Shown here: positions 1 through 7,145 of the stretch, in pieces
Position numbering within the stretch: the first letter of the stretch is position 1
Layout: every line of letters starts with the position of its first letter
Source of the DNA: DAHUZL01 sp035533215
GTDB lineage: Bacteria; Chloroflexota; Dormibacteria; Aeolococcales; Bog-877
Assembly (NCBI GenBank): GCA_035533215.1
Contig: DATLUG010000017.1
Location: 1-64,000 of the forward strand
Direction of reading: 5' to 3'
DNA length: 64,000 nucleotides
Position numbers and translations under genes: made by a program
Notes under the pieces: model-generated
The model's database searches: none
What the model was told of the DNA's origin: nothing
Seen by the model: only the letters and a program-made list of their open reading frames with translations

Positions 1-77
1 GGCCGCGACCAGTCCTGTGGCCCCAGCGTCCGCAGAAGGTCAAGGAAGCGCTGGTTCTCGACCACGGTGAGCTCCAT
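1..77 (-). CDS. DinB-like / mycothiol-dependent enzyme family protein, N-terminal fragment
   Basis: The gene runs off the left edge of the window, so only about 25 codons are visible. The peptide begins MELTVVENQRFLDLLRTLGP and continues QDWSRP. A helix ending in an L-x-P-x-D-W-x-R-P segment is typical of the N-terminus of the maleylpyruvate isomerase / DinB-like four-helix family (TIGR03083 type), many of whose members use mycothiol. The ATG at 75-77 was chosen because family resemblance starts there; an in-frame ATG at 150-152 is a possible earlier start. No clear ribosome binding site was seen. Function beyond family level cannot be given from this fragment. Confidence 0.5.
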   Translation of the reverse strand, partial: MELTVVENQRFLDLLRTLGPQDWSR

Positions 78-332
78 GGCTTCCCGGTGCTCGATCCGAC
101 CAATCACCCCTACGGCGGTGACGGGACCCGCCTGTCGCGCCACTGGCAGCATGCGCGGAGTCTACGACCCGGCGGCTACTTGCTGGAAGGTCCGGCACGA
201 GTTCGTGACTGGGGGGCGGGTCTTTCCTTGTACACCCGGTGCTCCGCCGCGTTGGGCACCTGGTCTTATCCCCAAGGATTACCTTTGGGCCTGCCCAGGC
301 GCGTATCGTCGTGCTGGCCCTGAGATCAGCGG
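78..332. other. intergenic region between the DinB-like fragment and tRNA-Thr
   Basis: About 255 bases without a convincing gene. Short overlapping frames exist on both strands but they run into the tRNA or lack family resemblance. An imperfect hairpin lies near 268-291 (CCCAAGG, loop ATTA, CCTTTGGG). It is downstream of the tRNA-Thr gene on the minus strand and may help end that transcript, but no T-run follows it. Confidence 0.4.
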
Positions 333-404
333 AGCCCAGACCGGGACTCGAACCCGGGACCCCTTCCTTACCAAGGAAGCGCTCTACCACTGAGCTATCT
401 GGGC
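333..404 (-). tRNA. tRNA-Thr (anticodon GGT)
   Basis: On the minus strand the sequence folds as a standard cloverleaf. The acceptor stem is GCCCAGA with TCTGGGC, the D-arm contains AGCTCAGTGGTAGAGC, the anticodon stem is CTTCC/GGAAG with loop TTGGTAA giving anticodon GGT, and the T-arm carries GGTTCGAGTCC. The discriminator base is T. CCA is not encoded, so it must be added after transcription. It follows tRNA-Tyr by five bases, and the two are probably one transcript. Confidence 0.96.
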
Positions 405-409
405 GGTGG

Positions 410-492
410 TGGGCGGGAAGGGATTCGAACCCCTGTAGGCGTAAGCCTGCTGATCTACAGTCAGCCCCGTTTGACCACTTCGGTACCCGCCC
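410..492 (-). tRNA. tRNA-Tyr (anticodon GTA)
   Basis: The minus strand gives an acceptor stem GGGCGGG/CCCGCCC, anticodon loop CTGTAGA (anticodon GTA) and a long variable arm, as expected for bacterial class II tRNA-Tyr. The discriminator is A, and the next three bases (407-409) read CCA, so unlike its neighbour this tRNA has an encoded CCA end. It is first in the tRNA-Tyr/tRNA-Thr pair. Confidence 0.96.
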
Positions 493-499
493 GCCGCGG

Positions 500-505
500 A
501 GTATA
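500..505 (-). promoter_or_regulatory. -10 element of the tRNA-Tyr/tRNA-Thr promoter
   Basis: On the minus strand the hexamer TATACT lies seven bases before the mature 5' end of tRNA-Tyr, so transcription would begin almost exactly at the tRNA 5' end. No good -35 hexamer was seen at the usual distance. Confidence 0.5.
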
Positions 506-512
506 GCGGTGG

Positions 513-1466
513 TCAGCCGCCCCGCCCGGACCTGAGCACCAGCTTGCCCACCTTGCCGCCGGCCTCGAATCGCCGGTAGGCGCGCGCCGCCTCCGCGAGC
601 GGGACCTCCTCCTCGACCGGCACCCGCAGACGCCCGCCGGCGAGCGCGGGCAGCAGCTCCACCTCCACCCGGCGGGCGGCCAGGGCCTTCTCCTCCAGCG
701 CGCGCGCCCGCAGCGTCGAGCCCCGCAGGACGGCGCGCCGGCTCATCAGCTGACCGAGGTTGACGGTGGCGCTCGCCCCCGCGCCGATCCCGATCACGAC
801 GATCCGCCCGCCCCCGGCCAGCGCCCGCAGGTCGCCCTCCAGGTTGGGGCCCCCCACCAGCTCCAGCACCACGTCGAACGGCCCCGCCGCCGCCCAGTCG
901 TCATCCGGGGCCAGCACGGCGGCACCGAGCCCGGCCACCGCCGGGCGGCTCGCCTCCCGCCGGACGGTGGCCGTCACCCGTGCCCCGACCAGGCCGGCGA
1001 TCTGGACCGCGGCGGTCCCCACCCCGCCGGCCGCGCCGTGGACCAGGAGCCGCTCCCCGGGCCGCAGCCGGGCCTGGGTGACGAGGGCATCGTGGGCGGT
1101 CGTGAACGTCTCCGGGAAGCCCCCCGCCGCCGCCCAGCCGACGGGGTCGGGGATCGGCATCGCCACCCGCTCGTGGAGGAGCGCCAGCTCCGCCTGCCCT
1201 CCCGCGGCGAGAAGGCCCATCACCCGGGCGCCGGGCCCGAAGCGGGTCACCCCCGGTCCCACCGCCGCCACCGTCCCGGCGATCTCCAACCCGGGGACGT
1301 CGGGGTCGGCGCCTGGGGGCGGCGGGTAGCGGCCCTGGCGCTGCAGGCTGTCGGCGCCGTTGAGGCCGGCGGCCGCCATCCGGACCAGCAGCTCCTGCCC
1401 CTCCGGCACGGGATCGGGACGGTCGACCACCGCGACCGCTCCGTCCCGGAACACCACCGCCAGCAT
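513..1466 (-). CDS. NADPH:quinone oxidoreductase-like zinc-type alcohol dehydrogenase superfamily protein
   Basis: A 317-residue member of the medium-chain dehydrogenase/reductase superfamily, close to quinone oxidoreductase (QOR). The N-terminal GroES-like catalytic domain contains the GLNGADSLQRQGRYPPPPG segment (about 34-52), typical of QOR enzymes that lack catalytic zinc. The Rossmann NADPH-binding domain has the glycine motif HGAAGGVG (143-150). Expected role: cytosolic NADPH-dependent reduction of quinones or enones. The ATG at 1466 is preceded by a G-rich stretch. It is transcribed divergently from pspA with 111 bases between them, so a shared control region is possible. The substrate cannot be told from sequence. 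Confidence 0.85.
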   Translation of the reverse strand: MLAVVFRDGAVAVVDRPDPVPEGQELLVRMAAAGLNGADSLQRQGRYPPPPGADPDVPGLEIAGTVAAVGPGVTRFGPGARVMGLLAAGGQAELALLHERVAMPIPDPVGWAAAGGFPETFTTAHDALVTQARLRPGERLLVHGAAGGVGTAAVQIAGLVGARVTATVRREASRPAVAGLGAAVLAPDDDWAAAGPFDVVLELVGGPNLEGDLRALAGGGRIVVIGIGAGASATVNLGQLMSRRAVLRGSTLRARALEEKALAARRVEVELLPALAGGRLRVPVEEEVPLAEAARAYRRFEAGGKVGKLVLRSGRGG

Positions 1467-1527
1467 CAGAGCCCCCCCCGCGAGCGATCCAGTCCGCTCC
1501 GCCGCCGCCCAGCCGCGGCGGGACGGC

Positions 1528-1533
1528 TAAGAT
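1528..1533 (+). promoter_or_regulatory. -10 element of the pspA promoter
   Basis: TAAGAT in the context GGCTAAGATCG, 44 bases before the pspA start codon. The same GCTAAGATCG string occurs upstream of the second pspA-like gene (6046-6055), suggesting that the two paralogues share promoter type and perhaps sigma factor. Confidence 0.45.
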
Positions 1534-1577
1534 CGACGGCGGAGGCCGAGCGAGGCCCCGCCCAGAGGAGCGGATCG

Positions 1578-2687
1578 ATGAGCATCATGCGGCGCATGTC
1601 CGACGTGTTCCAGCAGAAGGTCACCAAGGTACTCGACCGCGCCGAGGACCCGGTCCAGGCGATCGACCTCTCCTACCAGAAGCAGCTGGAGGCGCTCCAG
1701 CAGGTGCGGCGGAGCGTGGCCGAGGTGCTCACCTCGGAGAAGCGGCTGGAGATGCAGGCGGCCCAGCTGCAGCAGAGCGGGGACAAGCTGCAGGGCCAGG
1801 CCAGGCTGGCGCTCCAGCAGGGCCGCGAGGACCTCGCCAAGCTGGCGCTCACCCGGGCCCAGAACGCCCAGACCCAGCTCGACGGCCTCCAGCAGCAGAT
1901 CCAGCAGATGAAGGACCAGGAGCAGAAGCTGGAGCTCACCGCCCAGAAGCTGCAGGCCAAGGTGGAGAGCTTCCGCACCCAGCGGGAGACGCTCAAGGCC
2001 CAGTACTCGGCCGCCCAGGCGTCGACCAAGATCGGGGAGGCGGTCACCGGCCTCTCCGACCAGATGGCCGACGTCACCATGATGACCGAGCGCGCCCAGG
2101 ACCGGATCACCCAGATGCAGGCGCGGGCCTCGGCGATCGACCAGCTGGTGGACAGCGGCACCCTGGACCAGATCGGCATCAGCTCGGGCGACGACATCGA
2201 CCGCCAGCTCCAGGCCTCAGTCACCGACGCCTCGGTCGACTCCCAGTTGGCGGCGATGAAGCAGGACCTGCTCGCCGCCCCGGCGGCGCCGCGCCTCGGA
2301 GCCGCGGCGGCCCCGGCTCCGTCGACGAGCGCCGCCACCACGGCCGCGACCGAGCCGATCGCCCCCGCCGGCGAGTCGATCGTGGTCCGCATCCACGGCG
2401 AGGACCAGTTCAGCCTGGCCCCCGGGGAGCGGGGGGAGCTCGATCGGCTCGACGGGGCGATCGCGGTCGCGGTGGACTCCGGCGACGCCGACCGGTTCCA
2501 CACCGCCCTCACCGCGATGCTCGACTTCGTGCGCAGCCACGGCACCCGGCTGGCCGCCGACGGGCTGGTCGCCTCCGACGCCGTGCTGCCCTCGGACGAC
2601 ATGACCCTGGACGAGGCCAAGGACCTGCTCGGGGACCACGGCCGGGTGGTGGACGCCGCGGGCAGCAGCAGCCCGGTCATCGCCTAG
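1578..2687 (+). CDS. pspA: PspA/IM30 family protein fused to a PspAA domain
   Basis: 369 residues. Residues 1-222 are a PspA/IM30 protein: short amphipathic N-terminus, then long Gln/Lys/Glu-rich coiled coil including EDPVQAIDLSYQKQLEALQQ. An Ala/Pro linker (about 225-264) follows. Residues 265-369 match the PspA-associated protein PspAA (IVVRIHGEDQFSL, then AVLPSDDMTLDEAKDLLG near the end). In actinobacteria PspAA is usually a separate downstream gene. PspA forms membrane-bound scaffolds that protect a damaged cytoplasmic membrane. The start ATG at 1578 has AGAGGAG seven bases upstream; the open frame extends further upstream but without family resemblance. A membrane-protein gene follows 41 bases later, and PspAB with HtpX lie just beyond. 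Confidence 0.9.
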   Translation: MSIMRRMSDVFQQKVTKVLDRAEDPVQAIDLSYQKQLEALQQVRRSVAEVLTSEKRLEMQAAQLQQSGDKLQGQARLALQQGREDLAKLALTRAQNAQTQLDGLQQQIQQMKDQEQKLELTAQKLQAKVESFRTQRETLKAQYSAAQASTKIGEAVTGLSDQMADVTMMTERAQDRITQMQARASAIDQLVDSGTLDQIGISSGDDIDRQLQASVTDASVDSQLAAMKQDLLAAPAAPRLGAAAAPAPSTSAATTAATEPIAPAGESIVVRIHGEDQFSLAPGERGELDRLDGAIAVAVDSGDADRFHTALTAMLDFVRSHGTRLAADGLVASDAVLPSDDMTLDEAKDLLGDHGRVVDAAGSSSPVIA

Positions 2688-2728
2688 GCTGCGGTCGGGC
2701 GACGCCGCCAGCCGCGCCGCCCCATCGG

Positions 2729-3388
2729 ATGCGAGCCGACCCCGCGCTGCGTGCCTCCGATGCCGACCGCGAGCGGGTGGCGACCGCGCTCGGGCGCCAC
2801 CACGCGGAGGGCCGCCTCACCGTCGCCGACCTCACCGAGCGCGTCGGCCGCGCCCTGGCGGCGGTCACGGTGGCGGACCTGGACCGACTCACCGGCGACC
2901 TGCCCCGGCTCCCCGCCCCCGCCCGCTGGGACGGCGGGCCCGCCCGATCGGAGGGCCGGCGGCGCGGGCCCGCCCCCGGGCTCGCCTACGCCGGCTTCTG
3001 GGCCCGGGCGGGGGCTCTCGGCCTCGACACCCTCCTGATCGGGGCCATCATCGGCGGGCTCTCCCTCAGCGGTGTGCGGGGGGCGCCGATCGGGTGGGTC
3101 GCGCTGCTGCTCTGGCCCTGCTACTTCATCGCCGGATGGGCGGTGGGCGCCACCCCGGGGATGCTGCCGCTGGGTCTGCGGGTGGTGGCGGCGGCGGACG
3201 GACGCCGCCCCGGGATGGCCCGGGCGGTCGCCCGCCTGGGCGGCTGGGTCATCAGCGCCTGGTCGATGGGCGTCGGCTTCGCCTGGGCCGCCTTCGACCG
3301 CAGGAAGCAGGGCTGGCACGACAAGGTGGCGGGGACGGTGGTGGTCCAGCGGCTGGCCCCCGGAGAGCCGCGGCCCGGCGCCGGCTGA
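2729..3388 (+). CDS. DUF1707 (SHOCT-like) and RDD domain membrane protein
   Basis: 219 residues. The N-terminal 60 or so residues are a DUF1707 domain (DADRERVATALGRHHAEGRL, then LTERVGRALAAVT), a small module common in actinobacterial envelope proteins. After a Pro/Arg linker the C-terminal part is an RDD domain with membrane segments near 90-110 and 115-135. The family pattern is visible as FWARAGALGLDTLLIG at the start and QGWHDKVAGTVVV at the end. RDD proteins sit in the cytoplasmic membrane; some move Na+ or compatible solutes, most are uncharacterised. It follows pspA on the same strand and is probably cotranscribed, which suggests a role in membrane stress. Confidence 0.82.
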   Translation: MRADPALRASDADRERVATALGRHHAEGRLTVADLTERVGRALAAVTVADLDRLTGDLPRLPAPARWDGGPARSEGRRRGPAPGLAYAGFWARAGALGLDTLLIGAIIGGLSLSGVRGAPIGWVALLLWPCYFIAGWAVGATPGMLPLGLRVVAAADGRRPGMARAVARLGGWVISAWSMGVGFAWAAFDRRKQGWHDKVAGTVVVQRLAPGEPRPGAG

Positions 3389-3400
3389 CGGCGCCGGGCC
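3372..3400. terminator. hairpin between convergent RDD gene and pspAB
   Basis: A perfect 11-bp stem (GGCCCGGCGCC with GGCGCCGGGCC) and a 7-base loop span the stop codon of the RDD gene, just before the convergent stop of pspAB. There is no T-run, so it is either a weak bidirectional terminator or a GC-rich hairpin that stabilises the 3' end. Confidence 0.45.
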
Positions 3401-3428
3401 CACCTGCCCGGGCCGGGCTGCGACCGGC

Positions 3429-4079
3429 TCAGATCGGGGCGCCCCAGAGGGCGAACCAGCGCTCCACCTGGGGCTCCACCGGGAGCTCACCTTTGGCCAG
3501 GGCGGACAGCCGCAGCTCGGCGGCGTTGTCGCGCTGGTGGGGCCCCGAGGGGATGAAGGGGTAGAAGGTCGCCTGCTTGTACCCATACACCCAGTAGACG
3601 GGCTGGCTCGACTGCTGGAAGCGGAAGACCGCGGCCAGGAGGGCATCGCCCAGCCCCTCCTCGAGCAGGCTCTGGGCGATGCCGTGCAGCGCCGCCAGCA
3701 CCGCCTGGAGGTCCTCGCCCCCGACGACCAGCCAGTCGAAGCCGAGCTCGTCGGTGTGCTCGTCGACGGAGAGGCCGGCCGCGGGGCCAGGGGCCGAGGG
3801 GAGCGGAGCGCCCGGCCCCGAGGCGACGGCTGGCAGCGCCCCCGGGCCGAGCAGGTCGTCCTCGGAGCGCGCCTCCTGGCGGACCATCGCCACCGCGTCG
3901 TCGCGGACCTGGCGGAACCGGCCCGGCGGCAGCTGCTTGAAGACGATCGCGGCCCGCCCGAACCAGTGCAGGTCGCCGGCCGTCTCCAGGGTGATCGCCG
4001 CCGTGCTCATGGCGAAGAGCCGGTCCTCGTTGGAGGGCGGCAGCCGGGTCCGCCCGAGCAGGCTGTCGAGGAAGCCCAC
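3429..4079 (-). CDS. pspAB: PspA-associated protein PspAB
   Basis: 216 residues. The N-terminus MGFLDSLLGRTRLPPSNEDR, the middle segment DWLVVGGEDLQAVLAALHGI and the C-terminal YKQATFYPFIPSGPHQRDNA followed by PVEPQVERWFALWGAPI are characteristic of the PspAB family found beside htpX and pspA in actinobacteria and relatives. It is soluble by sequence. Biochemical role unknown; the constant company of PspA and HtpX points to membrane or protein-quality stress. The GTG start is 22 bases after the htpX stop, so the two form an operon. Confidence 0.85.
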   Translation of the reverse strand: MGFLDSLLGRTRLPPSNEDRLFAMSTAAITLETAGDLHWFGRAAIVFKQLPPGRFRQVRDDAVAMVRQEARSEDDLLGPGALPAVASGPGAPLPSAPGPAAGLSVDEHTDELGFDWLVVGGEDLQAVLAALHGIAQSLLEEGLGDALLAAVFRFQQSSQPVYWVYGYKQATFYPFIPSGPHQRDNAAELRLSALAKGELPVEPQVERWFALWGAPI

Positions 4080-4101
4080 CTGGTCGACGGAGCCGCCCGC
4101 C

Positions 4102-5025
4102 TCAGCGGGAGAGGCGGCTCTCCAGCTCCTGGAGGCGCGCCACCCGATGCTCCACCGAGGGGTGGGTGGAGAACAGCTCGGCCAGCGAGCCCTTGACGCT
4201 GGCGGGGACCAGCATGAGGGCGTTGGCGGCCTGCATCTGGCGCAGGTCCTGGCTCGGGATCCGCTCCATCCGCCCGCTGATCTTGAGCAGCGCCGAGGCC
4301 AGCAGCGACGGCTCCTGGGTGATCACGGCCGAGCCCCGGTCGGCGGCGTACTCGCGGTACCGGGAGAGGGTGCGGATGAGCACGAAGCTCACCGCCCACA
4401 CCGCCGCCGCCACCAGCACCACCAGGATGAACGAGCCCTGCTCGTTGTTCCCGCCCCGGCCCCGGCCGCCGTAGCCGCCACCGTAGCCGCCCCCGAAGCC
4501 GCCCCCGAACCACAGGCTCGACTGGACGATGAACGCGGCCACGGTGGCGAAGAAGCTCGCCATCGCCATCACCCGCATGTCGCGGTGGATGACATGGCTC
4601 AGCTCGTGGGCGAGCACGGCCTCCATCTCGCGCGGCTCCAGCTGCTCCTGGATCGCGGTGGTGACCGCCACCAGCGCGTGCTTGGGGTCGCGTCCGGTGG
4701 CGAGCGCGTTCGGCACCCGGCTCTGGATGATCGCCACCCGGGGCATCGGGATGTCGGTCAGCTGGGCCAGCCGGGCGACGGTGGCGTGGAGCTGGGGCGC
4801 CTGGGCCTCGCTCACCTCCTCGGCGCCGAGGGAGGCCAGGATGAGCCGGTCCGAGAACAGGTACTGGGCACCCAGCAGGACCACCGCGATGACCACGATC
4901 GCCGCCACCGGCACCCCCACCCGCAGCAGCACGCCCACGAAGATGAGGTAGACGACGGCCAGCAGGAACATGGTGAGGAACATCCGCAGGGTGAGGCCGT
5001 GGTCGGAGCCGATCGATCGTTTCAC
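4102..5025 (-). CDS. htpX: M48 family zinc metalloprotease HtpX
   Basis: 307 residues. Two N-terminal membrane segments (about 13-35 and 37-57), the zinc motif HELSH (140-144), a later membrane segment and the third-ligand region YREYAADRGSA mark HtpX, which degrades misfolded membrane proteins at the cytoplasmic membrane. A glycine-rich stretch of about 20 residues (near 172-191, repeats of GGGY) sits between two membrane segments and is unusual. The start is the GTG at 5023-5025, chosen because AAGGAGG lies just upstream and family similarity begins there; the frame stays open for about 70 more codons. pspAB follows in the same transcript. Confidence 0.92.
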   Translation of the reverse strand: MKRSIGSDHGLTLRMFLTMFLLAVVYLIFVGVLLRVGVPVAAIVVIAVVLLGAQYLFSDRLILASLGAEEVSEAQAPQLHATVARLAQLTDIPMPRVAIIQSRVPNALATGRDPKHALVAVTTAIQEQLEPREMEAVLAHELSHVIHRDMRVMAMASFFATVAAFIVQSSLWFGGGFGGGYGGGYGGRGRGGNNEQGSFILVVLVAAAVWAVSFVLIRTLSRYREYAADRGSAVITQEPSLLASALLKISGRMERIPSQDLRQMQAANALMLVPASVKGSLAELFSTHPSVEHRVARLQELESRLSR

Positions 5026-5104
5026 GCCCTCCTTATACCCGTTTTCCCGCCACCCGAGCTGCGACGATGGGAGCCTGCGCCGGCCGCCCCGGGTGCCCGG
5101 CGGC

Positions 5105-5134
5105 TTGACGATCGGCCCGCCCCGTGGGTAGATA
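5105..5134 (+). promoter_or_regulatory. sigma-70-type promoter for the integrase-like gene
   Basis: -35 TTGACG (5105-5110), an 18-base spacer and -10 TAGATA (5129-5134). The predicted start of transcription lies about 57 bases before the ATG at 5198. Confidence 0.5.
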
Positions 5135-5197
5135 GCGCCGACCCGGTCGTCCGGGGCCGTGCGCTGGCATCGGCCCGCGGGTCCAGGGGGGCATCGG

Positions 5198-6019
5198 ATG
5201 CCGCGCTCCACCGTCAGCCTGCGCCAGATCGGCCTGGTGCCCATCCGCCACCGCCCCCGCGACCGCGACCCGTTCGCGGCCTACCTCGGCGGCCTTCGGC
5301 CCACCAGCCAGCGGGCCCAGACCGAGGCCCTCCAGGTGATCGCGCAGGTCGCCACCCGGGGGAGCTGCTCCGCCGAGACCCTCCCGTGGGAGCACTGGCG
5401 CGCGGGCCACACCGAGGCGGTGGTGCGCTGGCTCACCCGCAAGTACAGCGCCGCGACGGTGGAGCGCCACCTGGGCGCCCTCCGGGGGGTGCTGCGGGAG
5501 GCCTGGTGCCTGCGGCTGATGGACGCCGAGGCCTACTATCGCGCCGCCCGCCTCCCCGGTCGGACCGGCAGCCCCCAGCGGGCCCTGGGGCAGGGCGAGC
5601 TCCGCGCCCTCCTCTCCGCCTGCGCGGCCGACCCCGGGCCGGGCGGCCGGCGCGACGCGGCCCTGGTCTGGCTCCTCTTCCGCAGCGGGCTCCGGCCCGG
5701 CGAGGTGGTGGACCTCGACGCCGCCAACCTCGACCCCCGGACCCGCGCCCTCGCCCTCCCGGCGGCGTCTCCGGACGCCCTCCGCCGCCAGGTCCTGCTC
5801 TCGGCCGACTCGCGGGCGGCCCTGCTCGCCTGGGTCCCCCATCGGGTCCCCGCTGAGCCCGCCCTCCTCCAGGCGGTCGCGGGCGGCCAGGTGGTGGCCG
5901 CCCGCCTGGTCCGCCGCCACCTTCCCCAGCTGGTGCGGGCGCGGATGGCGGCGGCCGGTCTGCGCCGGCCGGCCTCGCTCGCCGCCTACCCGGCCCCGTC
6001 CCGGCGCGGGCCCGCCTGA
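5198..6019 (+). CDS. tyrosine-recombinase-like protein lacking the catalytic C-terminal end
   Basis: 273 residues. Residues about 20-110 resemble the SAM-like core-binding domain of phage-type integrases (YLGGLRPTSQRAQTEALQVI, then WLTRKYSAATVERHLGALRG). The catalytic domain starts at LGQGELRALLSACA and holds the first catalytic arginine in LLFRSGLRPGEVVDLD. The usual H-x-x-R box and the tyrosine nucleophile are absent: the protein ends in a Pro/Arg-rich tail. It probably cannot cut and rejoin DNA, and may be a domesticated DNA-binding protein or a decaying gene. No attachment site or cargo was seen. Start ATG at 5198 follows AGGGGGG. Confidence 0.7.
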   Translation: MPRSTVSLRQIGLVPIRHRPRDRDPFAAYLGGLRPTSQRAQTEALQVIAQVATRGSCSAETLPWEHWRAGHTEAVVRWLTRKYSAATVERHLGALRGVLREAWCLRLMDAEAYYRAARLPGRTGSPQRALGQGELRALLSACAADPGPGGRRDAALVWLLFRSGLRPGEVVDLDAANLDPRTRALALPAASPDALRRQVLLSADSRAALLAWVPHRVPAEPALLQAVAGGQVVAARLVRRHLPQLVRARMAAAGLRRPASLAAYPAPSRRGPA

Positions 6020-6047
6020 GCCTCCCCTGGCACGGTGAGGCCCCCGC

Positions 6048-6053
6048 TAAGAT
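6048..6053 (+). promoter_or_regulatory. -10 element upstream of the second pspA-like gene
   Basis: TAAGAT inside GCTAAGATCG, the same ten bases as in front of pspA. The predicted transcript starts about 53 bases before the ATG. Confidence 0.4.
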
Positions 6054-6112
6054 CGTGGGCGCCGGCCGGCCGGCGCCCGCCCCGCCCGCCCCCTCTGGAG
6101 TCGCCTCCCGCC

Positions 6113-6865
6113 ATGACGCTGCCCGACCCCCTGCTCGTCTGCGGCCTCGCCGGCGGAGCCGGCCTGACGCTCCTCGCCGCCCGGACGGTGGGCCGCAGGG
6201 CCCGCGCGGTCGTGCGGCAGCGGTCGCTCGGCGCCGGCGACCCACAGGAGGACCCGATCGCGGCGGTGGACCTCGCCTACCGCCGCCAGGTCGCCTCGCT
6301 CCAGGAGGTGCGGCGGGGGATCGCCGCCGTGGTGACCGCCGAGAAGCGGCTGGAGCTCCAGGCCCAGGGGCTGGAGCGCACCCGCAGCCACCTCCAGACC
6401 GAGGCCCGCTCCGCCCTCGGCGGCGGCCGGGAGGACCTCTGCCGGCTCGCCCTGACCCGGGCCGAGGTCGCCCGCGGCCAGCTGGAGCAGCTCGCCGAGC
6501 AGCGCCGCCAGCTGCGCGGGCAGGCGGAGCGGCTCCAGGCCACCGTCCTGCGGCTGGGCACCCGGGTGGCGGGGGTCCGCGGCCGCCGCGACACCCTCCT
6601 GGCCCAGTACGCCGCCGCCCGCGCCCGGGTGCAGGCCGGCGAGAGCCTCACCGGGCTCGGCCCCGACGCGGCACGCCGCCGGCGACGGCCGGCGCCCCCG
6701 CCCGGGGTGCCCCTGGCGGTCCCGGCGGCGGTCGGCGCCGGCGCGAGGGAAGCCCGACCGGGGGCGCCCCGCCCAGCGCCGGCCGCGGCCGGCACCGTCC
6801 CCCCGCGCGCCCCGGGCCCCGGCGGGCCCGTCCACCCCCCCCCAGCCCCAACGGAGGACCCCTGA
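6113..6865 (+). CDS. PspA-like protein with an N-terminal membrane anchor
   Basis: 250 residues. Residues 45-185 repeat the PspA coiled-coil pattern of the first pspA: DPIAAVDLAYRRQVASLQEV aligns with the DPVQAIDLSYQKQLEALQQV segment there, followed by TAEKRLELQAQGLER. Instead of the amphipathic N-terminal helix it begins with a hydrophobic segment (about 7-27), so it is probably permanently membrane-anchored. The C-terminal 65 residues are Arg/Pro/Ala-rich and probably disordered; there is no PspAA domain. Start ATG at 6113 follows CTGGAG. A small membrane-protein gene follows 4 bases after its stop. It is likely a diverged PspA paralogue; exact role unknown. Confidence 0.78.
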   Translation: MTLPDPLLVCGLAGGAGLTLLAARTVGRRARAVVRQRSLGAGDPQEDPIAAVDLAYRRQVASLQEVRRGIAAVVTAEKRLELQAQGLERTRSHLQTEARSALGGGREDLCRLALTRAEVARGQLEQLAEQRRQLRGQAERLQATVLRLGTRVAGVRGRRDTLLAQYAAARARVQAGESLTGLGPDAARRRRRPAPPPGVPLAVPAAVGAGAREARPGAPRPAPAAAGTVPPRAPGPGGPVHPPPAPTEDP

Positions 6866-6869
6866 TCCG

Positions 6870-7133
6870 ATGCTCCACCTGATCGCCTTCATCGTCATCG
6901 GCGTCGTCATCGGCGCCTTCTTCATCCGCGGCACCACCGGGCTCCCGGCCGCGGCGCGGGTGGTGGCGGGGCTGGCCGGCTCGCTCATCGGCGGCTTCGC
7001 CACGGTGTCGATCCTCTCCACCCACGCCACCCTCAGCAAGTACGGGTCCCTGCTGGTCGCGATCGTGCTGGCCCTGGTGTTCAGCCTGGTGGCGACCCAG
7101 ATGACGGGGGGGGCGCGGGCCGTCCGGCGCTGA
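6870..7133 (+). CDS. GlsB/YeaQ/YmgE-like small membrane protein
   Basis: 87 residues with three hydrophobic segments (about 3-20, 24-49 and 57-79) and short glycine-rich turns (GVVIGAFFIRGTTGLPAA, GLAGSLIGG), as in the transglycosylase-associated / GlsB family of stress-induced membrane proteins. The molecular function of that family is unknown. CGGAGGACC lies about 10 bases upstream of the ATG. It starts 4 bases after the second pspA-like gene, so the two are coupled. It converges with ribF with 12 bases between stops. Confidence 0.72.
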   Translation: MLHLIAFIVIGVVIGAFFIRGTTGLPAAARVVAGLAGSLIGGFATVSILSTHATLSKYGSLLVAIVLALVFSLVATQMTGGARAVRR

Positions 7134-7145
7134 CGCCGGCGCCGG

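Noticed and set aside
67..393. Short open frames on both strands across the first 400 bases
   Set aside because: They run through the tRNA-Thr gene and show no family resemblance; only the minus-strand DinB-like N-terminus is convincing.
5198..6019. An integrated element around the integrase-like gene
   Set aside because: No flanking direct repeats, tRNA attachment site, excisionase or cargo genes were found; neighbours are conserved stress genes.
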